A DNA stretch of 64,000 nucleotides from Cytidiella melzeri (lineage: Eukaryota; Basidiomycota; Agaricomycetes; Polyporales; Irpicaceae): NCBI GenBank assembly GCA_022592445.1, contig JABYQR010000056.1, forward strand, positions 62,001-126,000, given 5' to 3'. The position numbers were made by a program, and so were the translations under genes. Of the stretch, positions 44,840-56,289 are shown one piece after another (the first letter of the stretch is position 1; the number at the start of each line of letters is the position of its first letter). Below the pieces are notes generated by a model. That model saw nothing but the letters and a program-made list of their open reading frames with translations. It was not told the DNA's origin and did not search any database.

Positions 44840-45869
44840 GTTCTGGTCTCTCTGGCCAATGCGGATGTAGGTGATCCCAATAGCAATGCACACCGGCAAA
44901 GCATCCACAGCGGGCACATAGATTGTTTCTAGCATATGCTGCCCTTGAATTGCTTCACCGTTTTCTTGTTTACAAAGTCCCTCCGCCTGCTTAAATCATG
45001 ATTGAAATAACTCAAGCTTGAAACAAACAGAAATATTTGATGAAATTTTTCCCAAATCTCAGAGTGTTGTCAGTGAGTGCAGGGATTCACCTACACCCGG
45101 ATAGGCCAAAAACACCAGACACTCGGGCACCATCCTGTCTTCTTCTTTTGTTCTCCGCTCCTTAAACAGGGAGGTGCTCAAATGTCTGTAACCGCGACTA
45201 CACGCCCAGACAATGCTGGTAGTAGAACGATATTAAATGATTGAGTTGTTAGGGTAATGTGTATATAGTGATATCCCGATGTTTTCCACGCTATGTTTAT
45301 TCAAGGTTGGCCTGTCGAATGTCAGGCCAATATTGTCATCCAATGACTGCCTAGCCTCGTTGTCACAACGCAACCACAGTTTTTCAACATTGGGAAGAGG
45401 TCAGATTGTTCAGTGTCAGGCTGATATCCAAAGTTCCAACATTGTGTAAACAATTCCCTGCCATCGGGCGGGCAGTAGCTCATTAACAGGTTGGTACTCA
45501 TCAGTTTGTGTCTGGATGCTTATGCAAGCGGCGTACTGGCAGGTCCTGGCGTTGAATAGGGCAACTGATGGCATTGTAGTCCAAAAAAGAGTCAGACAAG
45601 AGCAATGAGCAACAAGATTAGGATGTGGAGTAAGCAGAAACAAAAGCAGCGGTGAGCTCAAAGCAAGAGCAACAGAATATCGACAGTGGCAAGCATGGGA
45701 AAGCAAGAAGAGGTATGAGAAAGAGTGCAGTCAAAGCAGTGGTCCGAGAGCACAATACTAAAGGAGGTATACGGAAAGCAAGCAGAACAAACAATGAGCA
45801 AGTGAATGACGTGGGCTCAGGTATCAGCACGGGCATGAAAAAAGCGACGAGCAAATGACAACTACACTA
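44840..45869. other. stretch without recognisable genes
   Basis: No supported feature. The lysine/serine-rich plus-strand frame at 45652-45858 and the leucine-rich minus-strand frames are composition effects. Confidence 0.45.
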
Positions 45870-47540
45870 TTGGGTATCAACGCAAGAGCAATGTCAAACA
45901 TTAACCTACCAGCTGACGAGGAGCCATTCAGCTGACTTCTGAAGTTCAGATGGCTGCGAGAGCGTGGTCTTCTTGAACATCCTCTTTGACGTCACGGGAT
46001 ATGTCTTGAGATCAGCTAGGAGGCATTCCGTGAAGAACCTAGCCAAAAATGTCAGGGTAGAATGAAACAGATGAAGCGCATACATACTTGGACCAGAGCT
46101 TCTGCGCGTCCTGGTCACTGGCGGCTGCCTTGTTGATAACTTCTCGAGTTTTCTCGAGTTTGCCATCAACATATATATATATATATATATAAAGTTTGTT
46201 TTGAGAAATGTTGAATGGTCCTCCAACTCCTTGTCAATCTCCTCAGTGAGCTCGAGATATGGATCCAACCCCGTGTCAGTGGCCTCCTCAGTGTCCGGTC
46301 TAGCCGTTGCAGCGTTGGGATCAGAGTCACCCTGGCTGATGCTTGACATTGTAGCTTCACGGTCAATAGCAGGTGCTGCTGCTGTTTTTGCCTTTGTCTG
46401 GAGTGCATTGAAACTGACTGCGCAGTGCCGCTGTGAGGCCTATAGTTAACGACACCAAATCAGACAGATAATGAGACAGCTTACTAGAAATGCAACGCGC
46501 CCGTGGTGGCAAGCGTTGATATCCATCATTGGCGGAGCAAGCAACCTTGTTAACTGGAAGATATGAATAGCCGCCTTTCTTGTTTTGCCCTTGTTCTTGC
46601 TATTTGGAAGCGACTGATACAGCTATGATAAAACAAGATTAGCATGCACTGTGTATAGAATAGCGGTACAGACCTTAATCTTCATATTACTTCTAATCCA
46701 TGTTAGGCAAACACTGATGGCCATGCGAATGATTTTCATCTTTGCAGAGCAGGAGACAGTCCTCCGTTCAAGTCCAAAGAGCTGGGGATCGTGCCTGACA
46801 AGGTCCTGCACACCGGCGTGCCGTGGTATTACCAAAGCTATGTGATTTGACGGAAGGACTTACCACAATGTGCCCCATTGTGTCTGTGACGTACGCTGGC
46901 AGATTCGGGCTCATGATGCAGATACAGCACATCTCTTGAAGTTCATTCTAGATATAGAAGCATGCTTCAGTTATAACGTCGATGGATCACAGTGTGGACT
47001 TTACCTAAAAGTCACTGCTTCTGAGATGCTCGACAACTGATGCATCCAACTGCATCTGAATGAATAAAAGATGACCCTTCATGTCGAGAATGAGCTCATG
47101 AAGTGAGAGCTGTTTGTAGATGTAGTGAGTGCTTGTTAGGCTAGGAGGTAGAGAAAGGAACTTGCATGAGCGAACACATCAAGCGCAGTGCTGGCCAGCT
47201 CATACTTCAGACAGATGTCTCGAGTGTGCGATTTCAAATGCTTCCTCTCACTTTCAGAGTTGAGAGAAAACATTCCAACATTGAGCGTGCTATCCCAACA
47301 ACAACAGCGTGTCACGCTGGAAACTGCAACAGGTGGGCTGGAATCCGGAGTATCTGCACCAGGCTGGGAGCGTGAAGGAGTGCAAGGTATTTCAGAAGGA
47401 GCAGCAGGTGGCTGGACAGTGAGGCTTTCCCTGAAAGCATCAAGAAAGCTCATCTGAGCAGAGCAGTTGAAGCAGCCTGAAGAGGAGTGTGAACAGCAGG
47501 TCAATTTGTTGAAGGTCAATATTTGGTCTTGTTTGTGCAC
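45870..47540 (-). CDS. companion ORF downstream of the CMC-like transposase (multi-exon)
   Basis: A probable spliced gene on the minus strand. Pieces with coding character are SCFNCSAQMSFLDAFRESL and a proline/serine-rich stretch (47.1-47.5 kb), LHELILDMKGHLLFIQMQLD (about 47.0 kb) and NELQEMCCIC...LPAYVTDTMGHIV (about 46.9 kb). Further pieces are AISVCLTWIRSNMKIK (46.7 kb), GLDPYLELTEEIDKELEDHS (46.2 kb), REVINKAAASDQDAQKLWSK (46.1 kb) and FTECLLADLKTYPVTSKRMF (45.95 kb). In agaricomycete genomes, as I remember them, a helical ORF of this kind often follows the transposase found at 48-50.8 kb. Function unknown. Exon borders are not resolved, and damage is possible. Confidence 0.45.
46171..46191. 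repeat. (AT)n microsatellite
   Basis: About ten AT units, falling inside the companion gene and probably in an intron. Confidence 0.9.
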
Positions 47541-48077
47541 CTTAGCTCACAGCCGACAACATTGTAAAAACGAGGCTCATTGTTTCACACATGAATTGTA
47601 TGGTATGTAGCGTAGATAGCACACAATTATATTCCTCTAGATGTGCAAGCGAAGGTGTGGCATGAGTAGATTGGTGTGTCTGAATTCCACCTGTTGTAAT
47701 AGTGTCCAAACGTCGCGCTGTTTCTGTGCTTGCGCTGAGCTGAGTAGCTACCGACTGCACCAGGTAACAATAAGTTAGCGTTGTACAGCACAAGGTGATC
47801 CCAATAATAAAAGTACCTCTGCTTGGCGGTATGGCACGGATGCGGCCACCGGTGCTTTTCCCGTCCTACTAGCTGCTTTGCATTTAGTATTCTTTGGTTT
47901 CTTCTTTGCGTGCTCGAAAGGCATCACTGAATAAATATTCTCAGTTGCAGCATGTTCAAGATCACTTTGCACCACATCATGTGCAGTAGAGGCTACGCGA
48001 TGTGGTGAGCCTCGAGGTGTAGAAGGATGCTGCTGATTAATGATAGGTGGTGGCGGCTGAGAAGGAGCTAATGAATG

Positions 48078-50784
48078 TCATGGTGAGTCTTCAATCACCA
48101 GGTGAGTTAAAGAGCTAGATGTACCAGAAGTAGCATTTGTCTTTATTCTTTGCACGTGATCCACCGCTTCAGTACATGTTTTGAGGATGTCAGGTTCTGG
48201 TACCACACGGCCCATTTCCTTTAGGGCGGCTGGTAAAACATCAGCTATATATTGATAGTTGTGCACAGAGTGTGTGTTGAGAAGAAACAAAGGTTGTTTA
48301 CTGTGCACTCCTACTTGAATAGTTTTTCTCCCAGCAATGCAACACTCCTGTTGTGTTGATCGGAGGAAAGTGCCGGTGCACTGTGTGTTTGCACAGTCGT
48401 GCTGAACACTAACGAGTCAGATTAGCTTCTACCATTGTGTTCAGTACATCATAGATAGTAATAGAAGAATGACGCAACGTACGTTGAAAGGCACAACTAT
48501 TGATGTGGTTGTAAGTGTGAGTCGCGGAAGCCGTGTTTGCATTTGCCGCTCTGCTTCAACAACAAGATTTTGCACAGCGACGTGCAAAACGTTTGTGAGA
48601 TCTTCACATTGTGATAGCATCTCTAAAACGCATGCAACCTGAGAGAGACGAAGGGAATCAGTAATTGTAATGCAGCTAAATCAGAGCAAAATCTGTACTC
48701 GACTTAAGCCGTCAGATTGGATGATAATGTCACTTCCAATCTTCACCGTATCACCTTTCTTCAGTACTGCGGATGCTACCTTAAAATATGTTGAGGGTTG
48801 GATTAGGAGTAGCGAAGAGTTGAGTGCTGATGCGCATTGGGTGAGCTTCCAATCAACAGCTTGTGGTTCTGATTTTTCCCGGCTTAATGAAAGAGAGATT
48901 GACTCTAAACAATGTGGCATGAATGAATGTGAGTGTTTGATCATGGACTGTTCTTTACACATGTACCATTATCTCTCGCCTTCTCTTGGTGCACTCCAAG
49001 ATATTTCTTCAGCTCTGGATGCTCTTCCATATAATCTAGCACACCCGCACTTGCGCGAACCCACACTCTTTTTGTCAAGTCAAACCAATAACCACCAAGT
49101 GCGATATGCTTGACTATATCTTGCGCCGTGAAGGCATTACATGAATCTCGGCTGGGTGCCTGGCAATTGCTGAGTACGGATGAAAGACGGAAGATGTGAT
49201 TGAAACTCTTGTAGCACTCTGTTGAGAATAAAATGGCTGGTCCAAACCGCCGTATGTACATGGGAAGATGTACCAAAAAGTGGAACTTTGGCTTGAGAAT
49301 CAGAATACTTGGTGCGCATCTTGCAGTAACATTGAGAACGCCGTCAATGGTTCTTGATAGTTGTGCCTACCAATGCACGTCAATGATGATACTCATGACA
49401 AACATGCATCGCACTTACCAAGTATTTCTTGCAATCTTCTATTGTCGTGTGCCATAGTAAGACCACAAGCTCGCCAATAACATTCCATCCATCAACAACA
49501 ATCTGGGGTACTAGATCATATACGAGGAATGGCATTACCTGTGCAAGACTTTTGAAATGTTTGCCGATCAAGCTTCCGCGGTACCTGCACATGTAATCTG
49601 GGCTGAATTACGGCAAGTTCAAGCCATTCTGTGAGATAGACTCCATCCAACTTTGTAGCACCGAGAGCAGCTTGGATTTTTCGAGAATGAAGACTGTCTG
49701 ACCCCAGAAATACTTGACAATACCGAGCAGGATGGTATGTAGAATTTCCGTCAGTGTATCCAGGTGAATGTTTACGCCTTGAGAGAAAAGAATGAACATT
49801 TAGAAATCAGTATTGGCCGGTGGGTATCATAATGACGTACCTGGCATTCCGAGTAGCGGATTGATATGATTGTCGAGAGAGTGGCCATTCAACAGCTTCT
49901 CAAACTCAGCCTCAAGCCGTGCAGTCAGCTTGGCTTCTAACAATTTCTGCTCTCCATCTTGTGGCTTTCGCAGCTGCTTTCCCCAATCAACTACGGTATC
50001 AATGATAGCTTGAAGGCCGGCATCGCGAATGCCAGTAGTCTGATGTGACGCGTCTATCTTTCTAGTACCGCCAGATAGCATGGATAGTGCAGCTTGTTTC
50101 CGTACTTCTTGTTCAGTACATAGTGGTGTTCTGATGCATCCGGACTGCATAGTACTCATGTAAGCTGTGCTGTAATATCAGAGAGTAATGCGGGCTTACT
50201 TCGAGCAAAGCAAGGTAGCCTTCTAATGATGACTTCATCGCTTTTGTTTTGCCCACTTCACAGGTGCAACACAAGAAGTTACATGCCAAGCCCGCATGGC
50301 TGCATTCTTCCACCTGCATTGGATTATCTCCTGCAAAGAAACCGCCGTGTGGAAGCAGCAGTACCTCTTCTTCATCTCTGCAGTCCCACGCAGAGACACC
50401 CATCTCAGCAGCTATGCGAAACAGTAGAAGCATTGCTGTCAGCCTTATACCGTGTGCAAGAGAGTAATTATATGCGAACCTTATTGATTCTTGTACAGCT
50501 CTCATGAGCTCCGTTGGTGAGGCATGTGGAGACAAAGTGACGAAGTGTATACACACTCTTTCTCAATCCTCTCTCGTGAAAGATTACCATTTGATGCATA
50601 AATGACAATATGTTTATTCCACTGTTTTAAAATGTTACCTGATACATCATCCATGAAGATGATGATCGGGACAGTGTACACCATTTGGCCGTTTGCTTTA
50701 GCTCGTAGAGGATTTGGCATTGTGGCAGCGTATGAGCTGCTGCTTCCATCTGCCAGTCATGAATCATGATCAATTGAATGCTTG
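48078..50784 (-). pseudogene. CMC-like transposase, C-terminal two thirds (3' part)
   Basis: Multi-exon minus-strand gene of a large family widespread in mushroom-forming fungi. It resembles CMC/CACTA DDE transposases in layout. In order I see SSSSYAATMPNPLRAKANGQ, IIIFMDDVSGNILKQWNKH, LSPHASPTELMRAVQESI, FAGDNPMQVEECSHAGL, CNFLCCTCEVG and a linker. Then come DNHINPLLGMPG, VNIHLDTLTEILHTILLG, IVKYFWGQTVFILEK, RGSLIGKHFKSLAQVMPFLV, VHLPMYIRRFGPAILFSTE, KSFNHIFRLSSV, DIVKHIALGGYW and LNTHSVHNYQYI near the end. Candidate catalytic acids are in FMDDVSGN and FSTECYKSFNH. The N-terminal part is displaced to 61.3-62.7 kb by inserted elements, so this copy cannot make a full protein. Confidence 0.72.
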
Positions 50785-53075
50785 TTGCGGAGCGACTGCT
50801 GCTATGCTGATAACCCTAGAAAGGGAGTGAAGTAGAGAGGAAGGGGGTAGATCTCCAACGACGACAACGAGGTCAAAGTCGATGATGAGCAGGCAAGCAG
50901 GCACTGAGGCCGGATACTGGCAGTGCAAATGACGAAGTTAATAAGGTATGATACTAAGTTACATGCAGTAACTCACCTGGCAGTGCAAATGACGAAGAGG
51001 TCAAGATGCAGAACCAGGGAGGGTAAGGGGTACTATATATACTGTGTCTGGGTGGTCTGTGCACCAGTTCCCACACTAGGGACTGGAGTAACTGTGGGGC
51101 CGGAGTAACAATAGAACAATAAGGGACCAGGGTAACTGTCAAGGACCTGAGTAACTGTCAAGGACCAGGGTACATAGAACAATAGGACTAGAACAATAGA
51201 CAATAGAACAATAGTATCAGGAACAATAGAACAATAGGAACTGGGGGAATCCCTAACAATAGACAAAAGACAATAGACGGAAGACAATAGGACAATAAGA
51301 ACTGGGGGAATCCCTGGGGAATCCCTATCAATGGAAGTTGAACAATAGAACAATAGCCTAGGTTGATCTGGAACCGCTCCAGATTGAGTCTAGGGTTTGG
51401 GTCTGGACTATTGATAAATAAGGCAGGATGTCACATGACCCGGGTTAGGGTTAGGTCCGGTAACACTCCTAGCCGGAAAATAAGCGCTCTAGATAGGCAC
51501 CTAAGGCTGTAAACTGGTGACATTATTGGAAAAATCCGGTCTCTGTTGGACTATCCATGTCAATGCTTGCTCAACGGCGAGTAATACATACCTGCAAACT
51601 TAAATGCTGTGTCAGAAAATGAAACACTGTGGTACGCTTCAAAACTAATTACAACCCCAAAGACAACACTACCAACCACAAAGTGGCAATAGGAGTGTAA
51701 GGGCGTGGGAGCGCAGTAGTGCAAAAGTGTGCGAGGTGGTCTTTAGAGTCCTAGTGCACCTGTGCTGTAAGGAGCAACAAGGTTTGTGATAATAAAGGTT
51801 TTGTATAAATTGGGCTAGGAGGGCCAAGTACCACGCGTATTGCAGGCAAAAGAAAGGGCGGCGCGGTGAAAGCGAAAGAGTTTTTAGTGCGAACTCGAAG
51901 AGAACCCGCGCGAGATGCCGAGTCTCAAAGTAAAGATGGTGCGCAGAAAGTCGCGAGCAGTAAACGCGAACGCAGTACAAACCTCAAACACAAAATGTGG
52001 TTGCTAATGAAGAGGAAAGTGGTCACTAATGAAGAGGAAAGTGATCGCTGTAAAATGCGGTCGCAGTGAAAGTAAACGCAGTAAGCTAGATGCAGTGAAG
52101 ATGAAACGCAGACGCAATAATGCAGTAAAATAACGCAGTTAAGAAATAGACGCAACGCAATGTAACCAAATGAGTCGCAAACGTAGGATGAACTATTGGG
52201 GCGCAAAACTCCGCGTAAGGATATGCAAGACCGCAGTCAATTTGACTTGATCGACTGGTCGCGGGAGCAATAGTGAAGGACAACTCCTCCCGAGTGACAT
52301 GAATAGTCCAACAGAGACCGGATTTTTCCAACATTGTCACAAGTTTACAGCCTTAGGCGCCTATCTAGAGCACTTATTTTCCGGCTAGGAGTGTTATCGG
52401 ACCTAGCCCTAACCCAGGTTACGTGACATCCTGCCTTATTTATCAATAGTCCAGACCCAAACCCTAGACTCAATCTGGAGCGGTTCCAGATCAATTTAGG
52501 CTATTGTTCTATTGTTCCTCTTCCATTGATAGGGATTCCCCAGGGATTCCCCCAGTTCTTATTGTTCTATTGTCTTTTGACTATTGTCTTTTGTCTATTG
52601 TTAGGGACTCCCCTAGTTTCTATTGTTCTATTGTTCCTATCCTATTGTTCTATTGCTCTATTGTTCTAGCTCTATTGTTCTACGTACCCTGGTCCTTGAC
52701 AGTTACTCAGGTCCTTGACAGTTACCCTGGTCCCATATTGTTCTATTGTTACTCCAGCCCCACAGTCACTCCAGTCCCTAGTGTGGGAACTTGCGCACAG
52801 ACCACTCAGCCACAGTATATATAGTAGCCCTTACCCTCCCTAGCTCTGCATCTTGAACTCTCTGTCATTTGCACTGCTAGGTGAGTTACTGCATATAACT
52901 TAGTATCATACCATATTAACTCTGTCATTTGCACTGCTAGTATCCGGCCTTAGTGCCTGCTTGCCTGCTTATCATCGACTTTGACCTCGTTGTTGTCGTT
53001 GGAGATCCCCTTCTACTTCCACAGCACATCCCCTCTACCCTTGTTTAGGGTTTATCAGTCTAGCAGCAGTTGCTC
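50785..53075. mobile_element. foldback structure with about 780 bp inverted arms
   Basis: The left arm (50785-51562) and right arm (52295-53075) are inverted copies. For example, aaaaatccggtctctgttgg near 51533 is mirrored near 52320, gcagtgcaaatgac near 50922 is mirrored near 52930, and gctgataaccctag is mirrored by tagggtttatcag near 53045. Each arm holds a TATA-like ctatatatactgtg and an attgttct-type simple repeat, so the arms may be two LTRs in opposite orientation or arms of a foldback transposon. The loop of about 730 bp has no recognised gene. Confidence 0.75.
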
Positions 53076-53736
53076 CATGATACCGAGCGGCAATGCGTGT
53101 TACAAGCGAATGCATGGCCGACAACAACGTTGGCGGAGCTTGTGAAATTGAACTGAATAAGTTTGCACTTGTGGTTATTGCCTTCAAAGTTTGGCAAAAG
53201 CCAACAATCTGGATGCGGCGCGGGCGGGCGGTCGCAAGTTGAGCAGAACAAAAGGTCCGGAGCGCAGGGGAATTGGGTGGTCACTCTGAGTGTCACAATA
53301 AGAGCAATTGTCAAGCGAGTCCGCAACTGAGGCAACGGACGACGCTAGCAAAGGAGATTTAGGAATGGATCTCTCGGGGGAGACAGTAGTCGCTACTGCG
53401 GGTTCAGGCGGCGGCGTAGGCGCGGGGATGATAGGGTAGCGGTGAAGGCCTTTGTGGCGCGGGCAGTATGGGTAGCAACCGTCTGGTAAGTGTGGAACGG
53501 TTGGACAATAGCAGCAAACATGAGGCGGGTTGTGAATGGTAGGCGCAGCGGACATAAACGTAGAAGAGAACACGATTGAGCAATGCAGGAGATGCTACAG
53601 CTTTTTGACGCAAAGAGACTCCCTCAACGCGAGCGCAAAGTGTAAAGAAAACTCTGGGAACTGGGGTGGGGATTGATTGATTCTCTATGCAGTACTGACA
53701 ACACCTTTTTATATATCTAAGCCCCTCTCCTAAACC
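53076..53736 (-). pseudogene. 5' internal fragment of a gypsy-B-related element
   Basis: On the minus strand, directly after the interrupted gypsy-B-type LTR, there is a leader and an open frame from about 53573 to 53184. It starts MFSSTFMSAAPTIHNPPH and contains closely spaced cysteines (VCCYCP, CYPYCPRHKG) and LDNCSYCDTQ. It does not resemble the leader or ORF1 of the complete element at 18.5 kb, so the LTR family has more than one internal type. The fragment ends at the foldback arm. Confidence 0.5.
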
Positions 53737-54337
53737 TGACACGGAGACAAGGCTCGACGTGACAAACAGGGACACGAAGTGGATGACGATGAAGTGGTGG
53801 TGGTAGGCGTGAAGCTCAATACTCTCATCAGCTATAAACCTTATGCAGATGTCTAGCCCAGTAAAGACCAAGTCAATATTTGTACTACCAGCTATATAGT
53901 ACAAGAGGGGGTGGCTTACCTAGCCCAGTAAAGACCAAGAGGTCGAGATGGGGGGCTAGGAGCGTACATGTAGCAGCATATATAGACTTCAGAGACCTGC
54001 GCACAGACCATGTTGAGGGCAGGCTTTGTAAGAAGCCGTGTGAACAAAGAACAAAAGAACTACCTAAAGGAGAACAATAGCTATTGTCTAGACCTTGCCA
54101 AGAACTCTACTTGTGAGAGAATCTATCTAAAAGGAGACCAACTATTGTATTCCATTCCCACACCTGTGAGAACATCCTTCCATAAAGAGAACAATAGGGA
54201 AAGAACAATAAGGAGCCCATGTGGACGTTATCTATGACGTCAAACCCTAGCTATGGGTTGAGCCATGTGGTTGTAGCCATGTGGTCTTACTTAAGCTAAG
54301 TCACATGCCAGTGTGACGTAGTAGCAAGTAATGTGAC
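53737..54337 (-). repeat. gypsy-B LTR, left part, split by hAT insertion
   Basis: It matches the LTR at 18544 in reverse, from tgacacggagac to gtagcaagtaatgtgac. The remaining 157 bp are at 60478-60634. The two parts total 758 bp, the same as the intact 5' LTR. Confidence 0.92.
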
Positions 54338-54741
54338 TAGTGCTTAGCAAATACCATTAGATATTACAACTGGCCTGTATTTAATGATTACCATTGAATA
54401 CCAATATCATGTGATGTGTATTGAATAATAATGTATTGAATAGTATTGGTATTGGTTAGTATTGGTATTTATTGGTATGTAATGGTAATTAATGATATAG
54501 TCAGTGTTTGGGTGAGTCAAGTTCAAGTCCTTGCTCAACTGAGTCTCTGATTGTCTTGCATTTATAGCTAACACATTTTACAATGAACTCATGAAGACAG
54601 TAAGATGGTATGCATGACAATTGGTATGCACTATAAGTAGCATCACTGTATATGTTACCACCACTTCATTGGAGCTTGGTATGTTCTGTTGTCTTGCAAC
54701 TGGACAGTGCTACTACATAAACTTTGAACAAATTGGCACAT

Positions 54742-56247
54742 TGTTGTTTTTGGCAGGGTTTTGATGCGCGCACGGGAAGGAGGCTCGAAGGGATGAACAC
54801 AATGTTATTAGATAGCCACAAAAATACATGGTTTTTATATTATTTTAAAAATGGATAAGACGGAAAGGGAATATCGAGACAGGTAATCCGCGCGGAATGA
54901 CGAAAGGCGGGCGGCGGGAACAAGCGGAAAAAAACAGAAATCGAACGCAAAACCTAAAATAACAACACTCCCCCTCAACGAGCAGAGCGTGAAAACAAAC
55001 GCGAGTTGCCTAGAAGGTATACTCCGGTGCGTCGGTGTGAGTGTGCGAACCAATTGTAGCGAGGGAGTCCGTAGCAACCATTGAGTAAGCTGCCGGCGGA
55101 GTCGCCAAATTGGACTGAGCGGCGGGCTTGTCCTGTTCCTCACATTCGGGTCTGATGTGACCCTCCTTGCCACACTTGTGACAAGTAACTCCAGTACAAA
55201 AACACTGTTTCTTCGGCATAACACAAGTGGCTGCAAAAGCCTGGGTAGTACCGCGGGACTTGCGCCGAGATTCCTCCTGCACAATACGACCAATAAGGCT
55301 GGCAGAGGTGAGATCGCCATCAGCGGCGGTGACAGAAACGAATGCGTCCCAAGACTTTGGTAACGCCGAGAGAATGCACATTGCAAGATCGTTATTTCCC
55401 AATCCGGTAGCGGTTCCCCAAACCATATTATATTCAATCCAGAGACATTTAATGTCTCAGATTTTCACTGTGAGTTCCTCTGTCTCGTTGATGCGGTAAC
55501 CAAAAAGTTTGCATCGGATAACAAGGCGGGCAACACTGCCCTGAGTGGCAAAAACATTGGCCAAGGCATCAAAAGCCTCCTTCAAAGTTTCGGCGGCCAT
55601 CACATGCATCATCATATTGTTGTTGATGCGGAGACAGATCGTGGTAAGCGCCTTCTGATCTTTGGCTTCCCATTCGCTAGTGTCTCCTCGCCTCGGCTTC
55701 TCCACAGTTCCACTGACATGCCCCCATAGATCCAATTCTCAGAGGATGTCGCTAAGCTGGATTCGCCACGTGAGGTAATTCTCCGGTCCGGCGAGAGGGG
55801 TGATCCGATATGCAGATGATGTCGAGGTAGGGACAGGGGTGGCAACTTCTTCCGCCATAATGAAAATGAATAAGATCGGAACACGATTGGCCTAAGAGTG
55901 TATTGCTGACGTAATGTCACCCAAATAAGAGGTGGTTCGGCCTAAGGGCGCAATGCCGAGCTAGTGTTGCCGCGAGATGAAAATCAAGAGGATGTGCGCC
56001 TAGAGCGGGGGGCTCATAACCTGTTGTTTTTGGCAGGGTTTTGATGCGCGCATGGGAAGGGGGCTCGAAGGGATGAACACAATGTTATTAGATAGCCACA
56101 AAAATACATGGTTTTTATATTATTCTAAAAACGGATAAGACGGAAAGGGAATATCAAGACAGGTAATCAGCGCGGAATGACGAAAGGCGGGCAGCGGGAA
56201 CAAGCGGAAACAAACAGAAATCAGACGGAAAACCTAAAATAACAACA
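54742..56247 (-). mobile_element. small copia element with gag only, 226 bp LTRs, 5 bp TSD
   Basis: LTRs 54742-54967 and 56022-56247 both start tgttgtttttggcag and end ataacaaca. The pentamer cacat flanks the element (54737-54741 and 56248-56252). On the minus strand the 5' LTR is followed by a half-tRNA PBS (56011-56021), a gag (55858-55010) and a polypurine tract (54968-54985) before the 3' LTR. There is no protease, integrase or RT, so it is a non-autonomous gag-only derivative. A 3' fragment of the same family is at 17393-17726. Confidence 0.93.
55010..55858 (-). pseudogene. gag of the small copia element, two internal TGA codons
   Basis: One frame from the ATG at 55858 (MAEEVATPVPTS) to the TAG at 55010. 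It shows the copia Gag opening ITPLAGPENYLTWRIQLSDI, WEAKDQKALTTICLRIN, an MAAETLKEAFDALANVF segment and LPKSWDAFVSVTAADGD. The zinc knuckle CHKCGKEGHIRPEC and the C-terminus DAPEYTF complete it. TGA codons at 55739-55741 (after QLSDIL) and 55457-55459 (after EELTVKI) interrupt it with no frameshift. Both are compatible with former CGA codons. Confidence 0.9.
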
Positions 56248-56289
56248 CACATGTATGCTAATACACACAGCAGCTGCAGTCAATGACAT

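Noticed and set aside
51436..52420. Telomere-like ttagggttagg in both foldback arms
   Set aside because: Only two units per arm, and they are part of the longer inverted repeat.
54515..54545. gttcaagtcc resembling a tRNA B box
   Set aside because: No matching A box, acceptor stem or cloverleaf around it.
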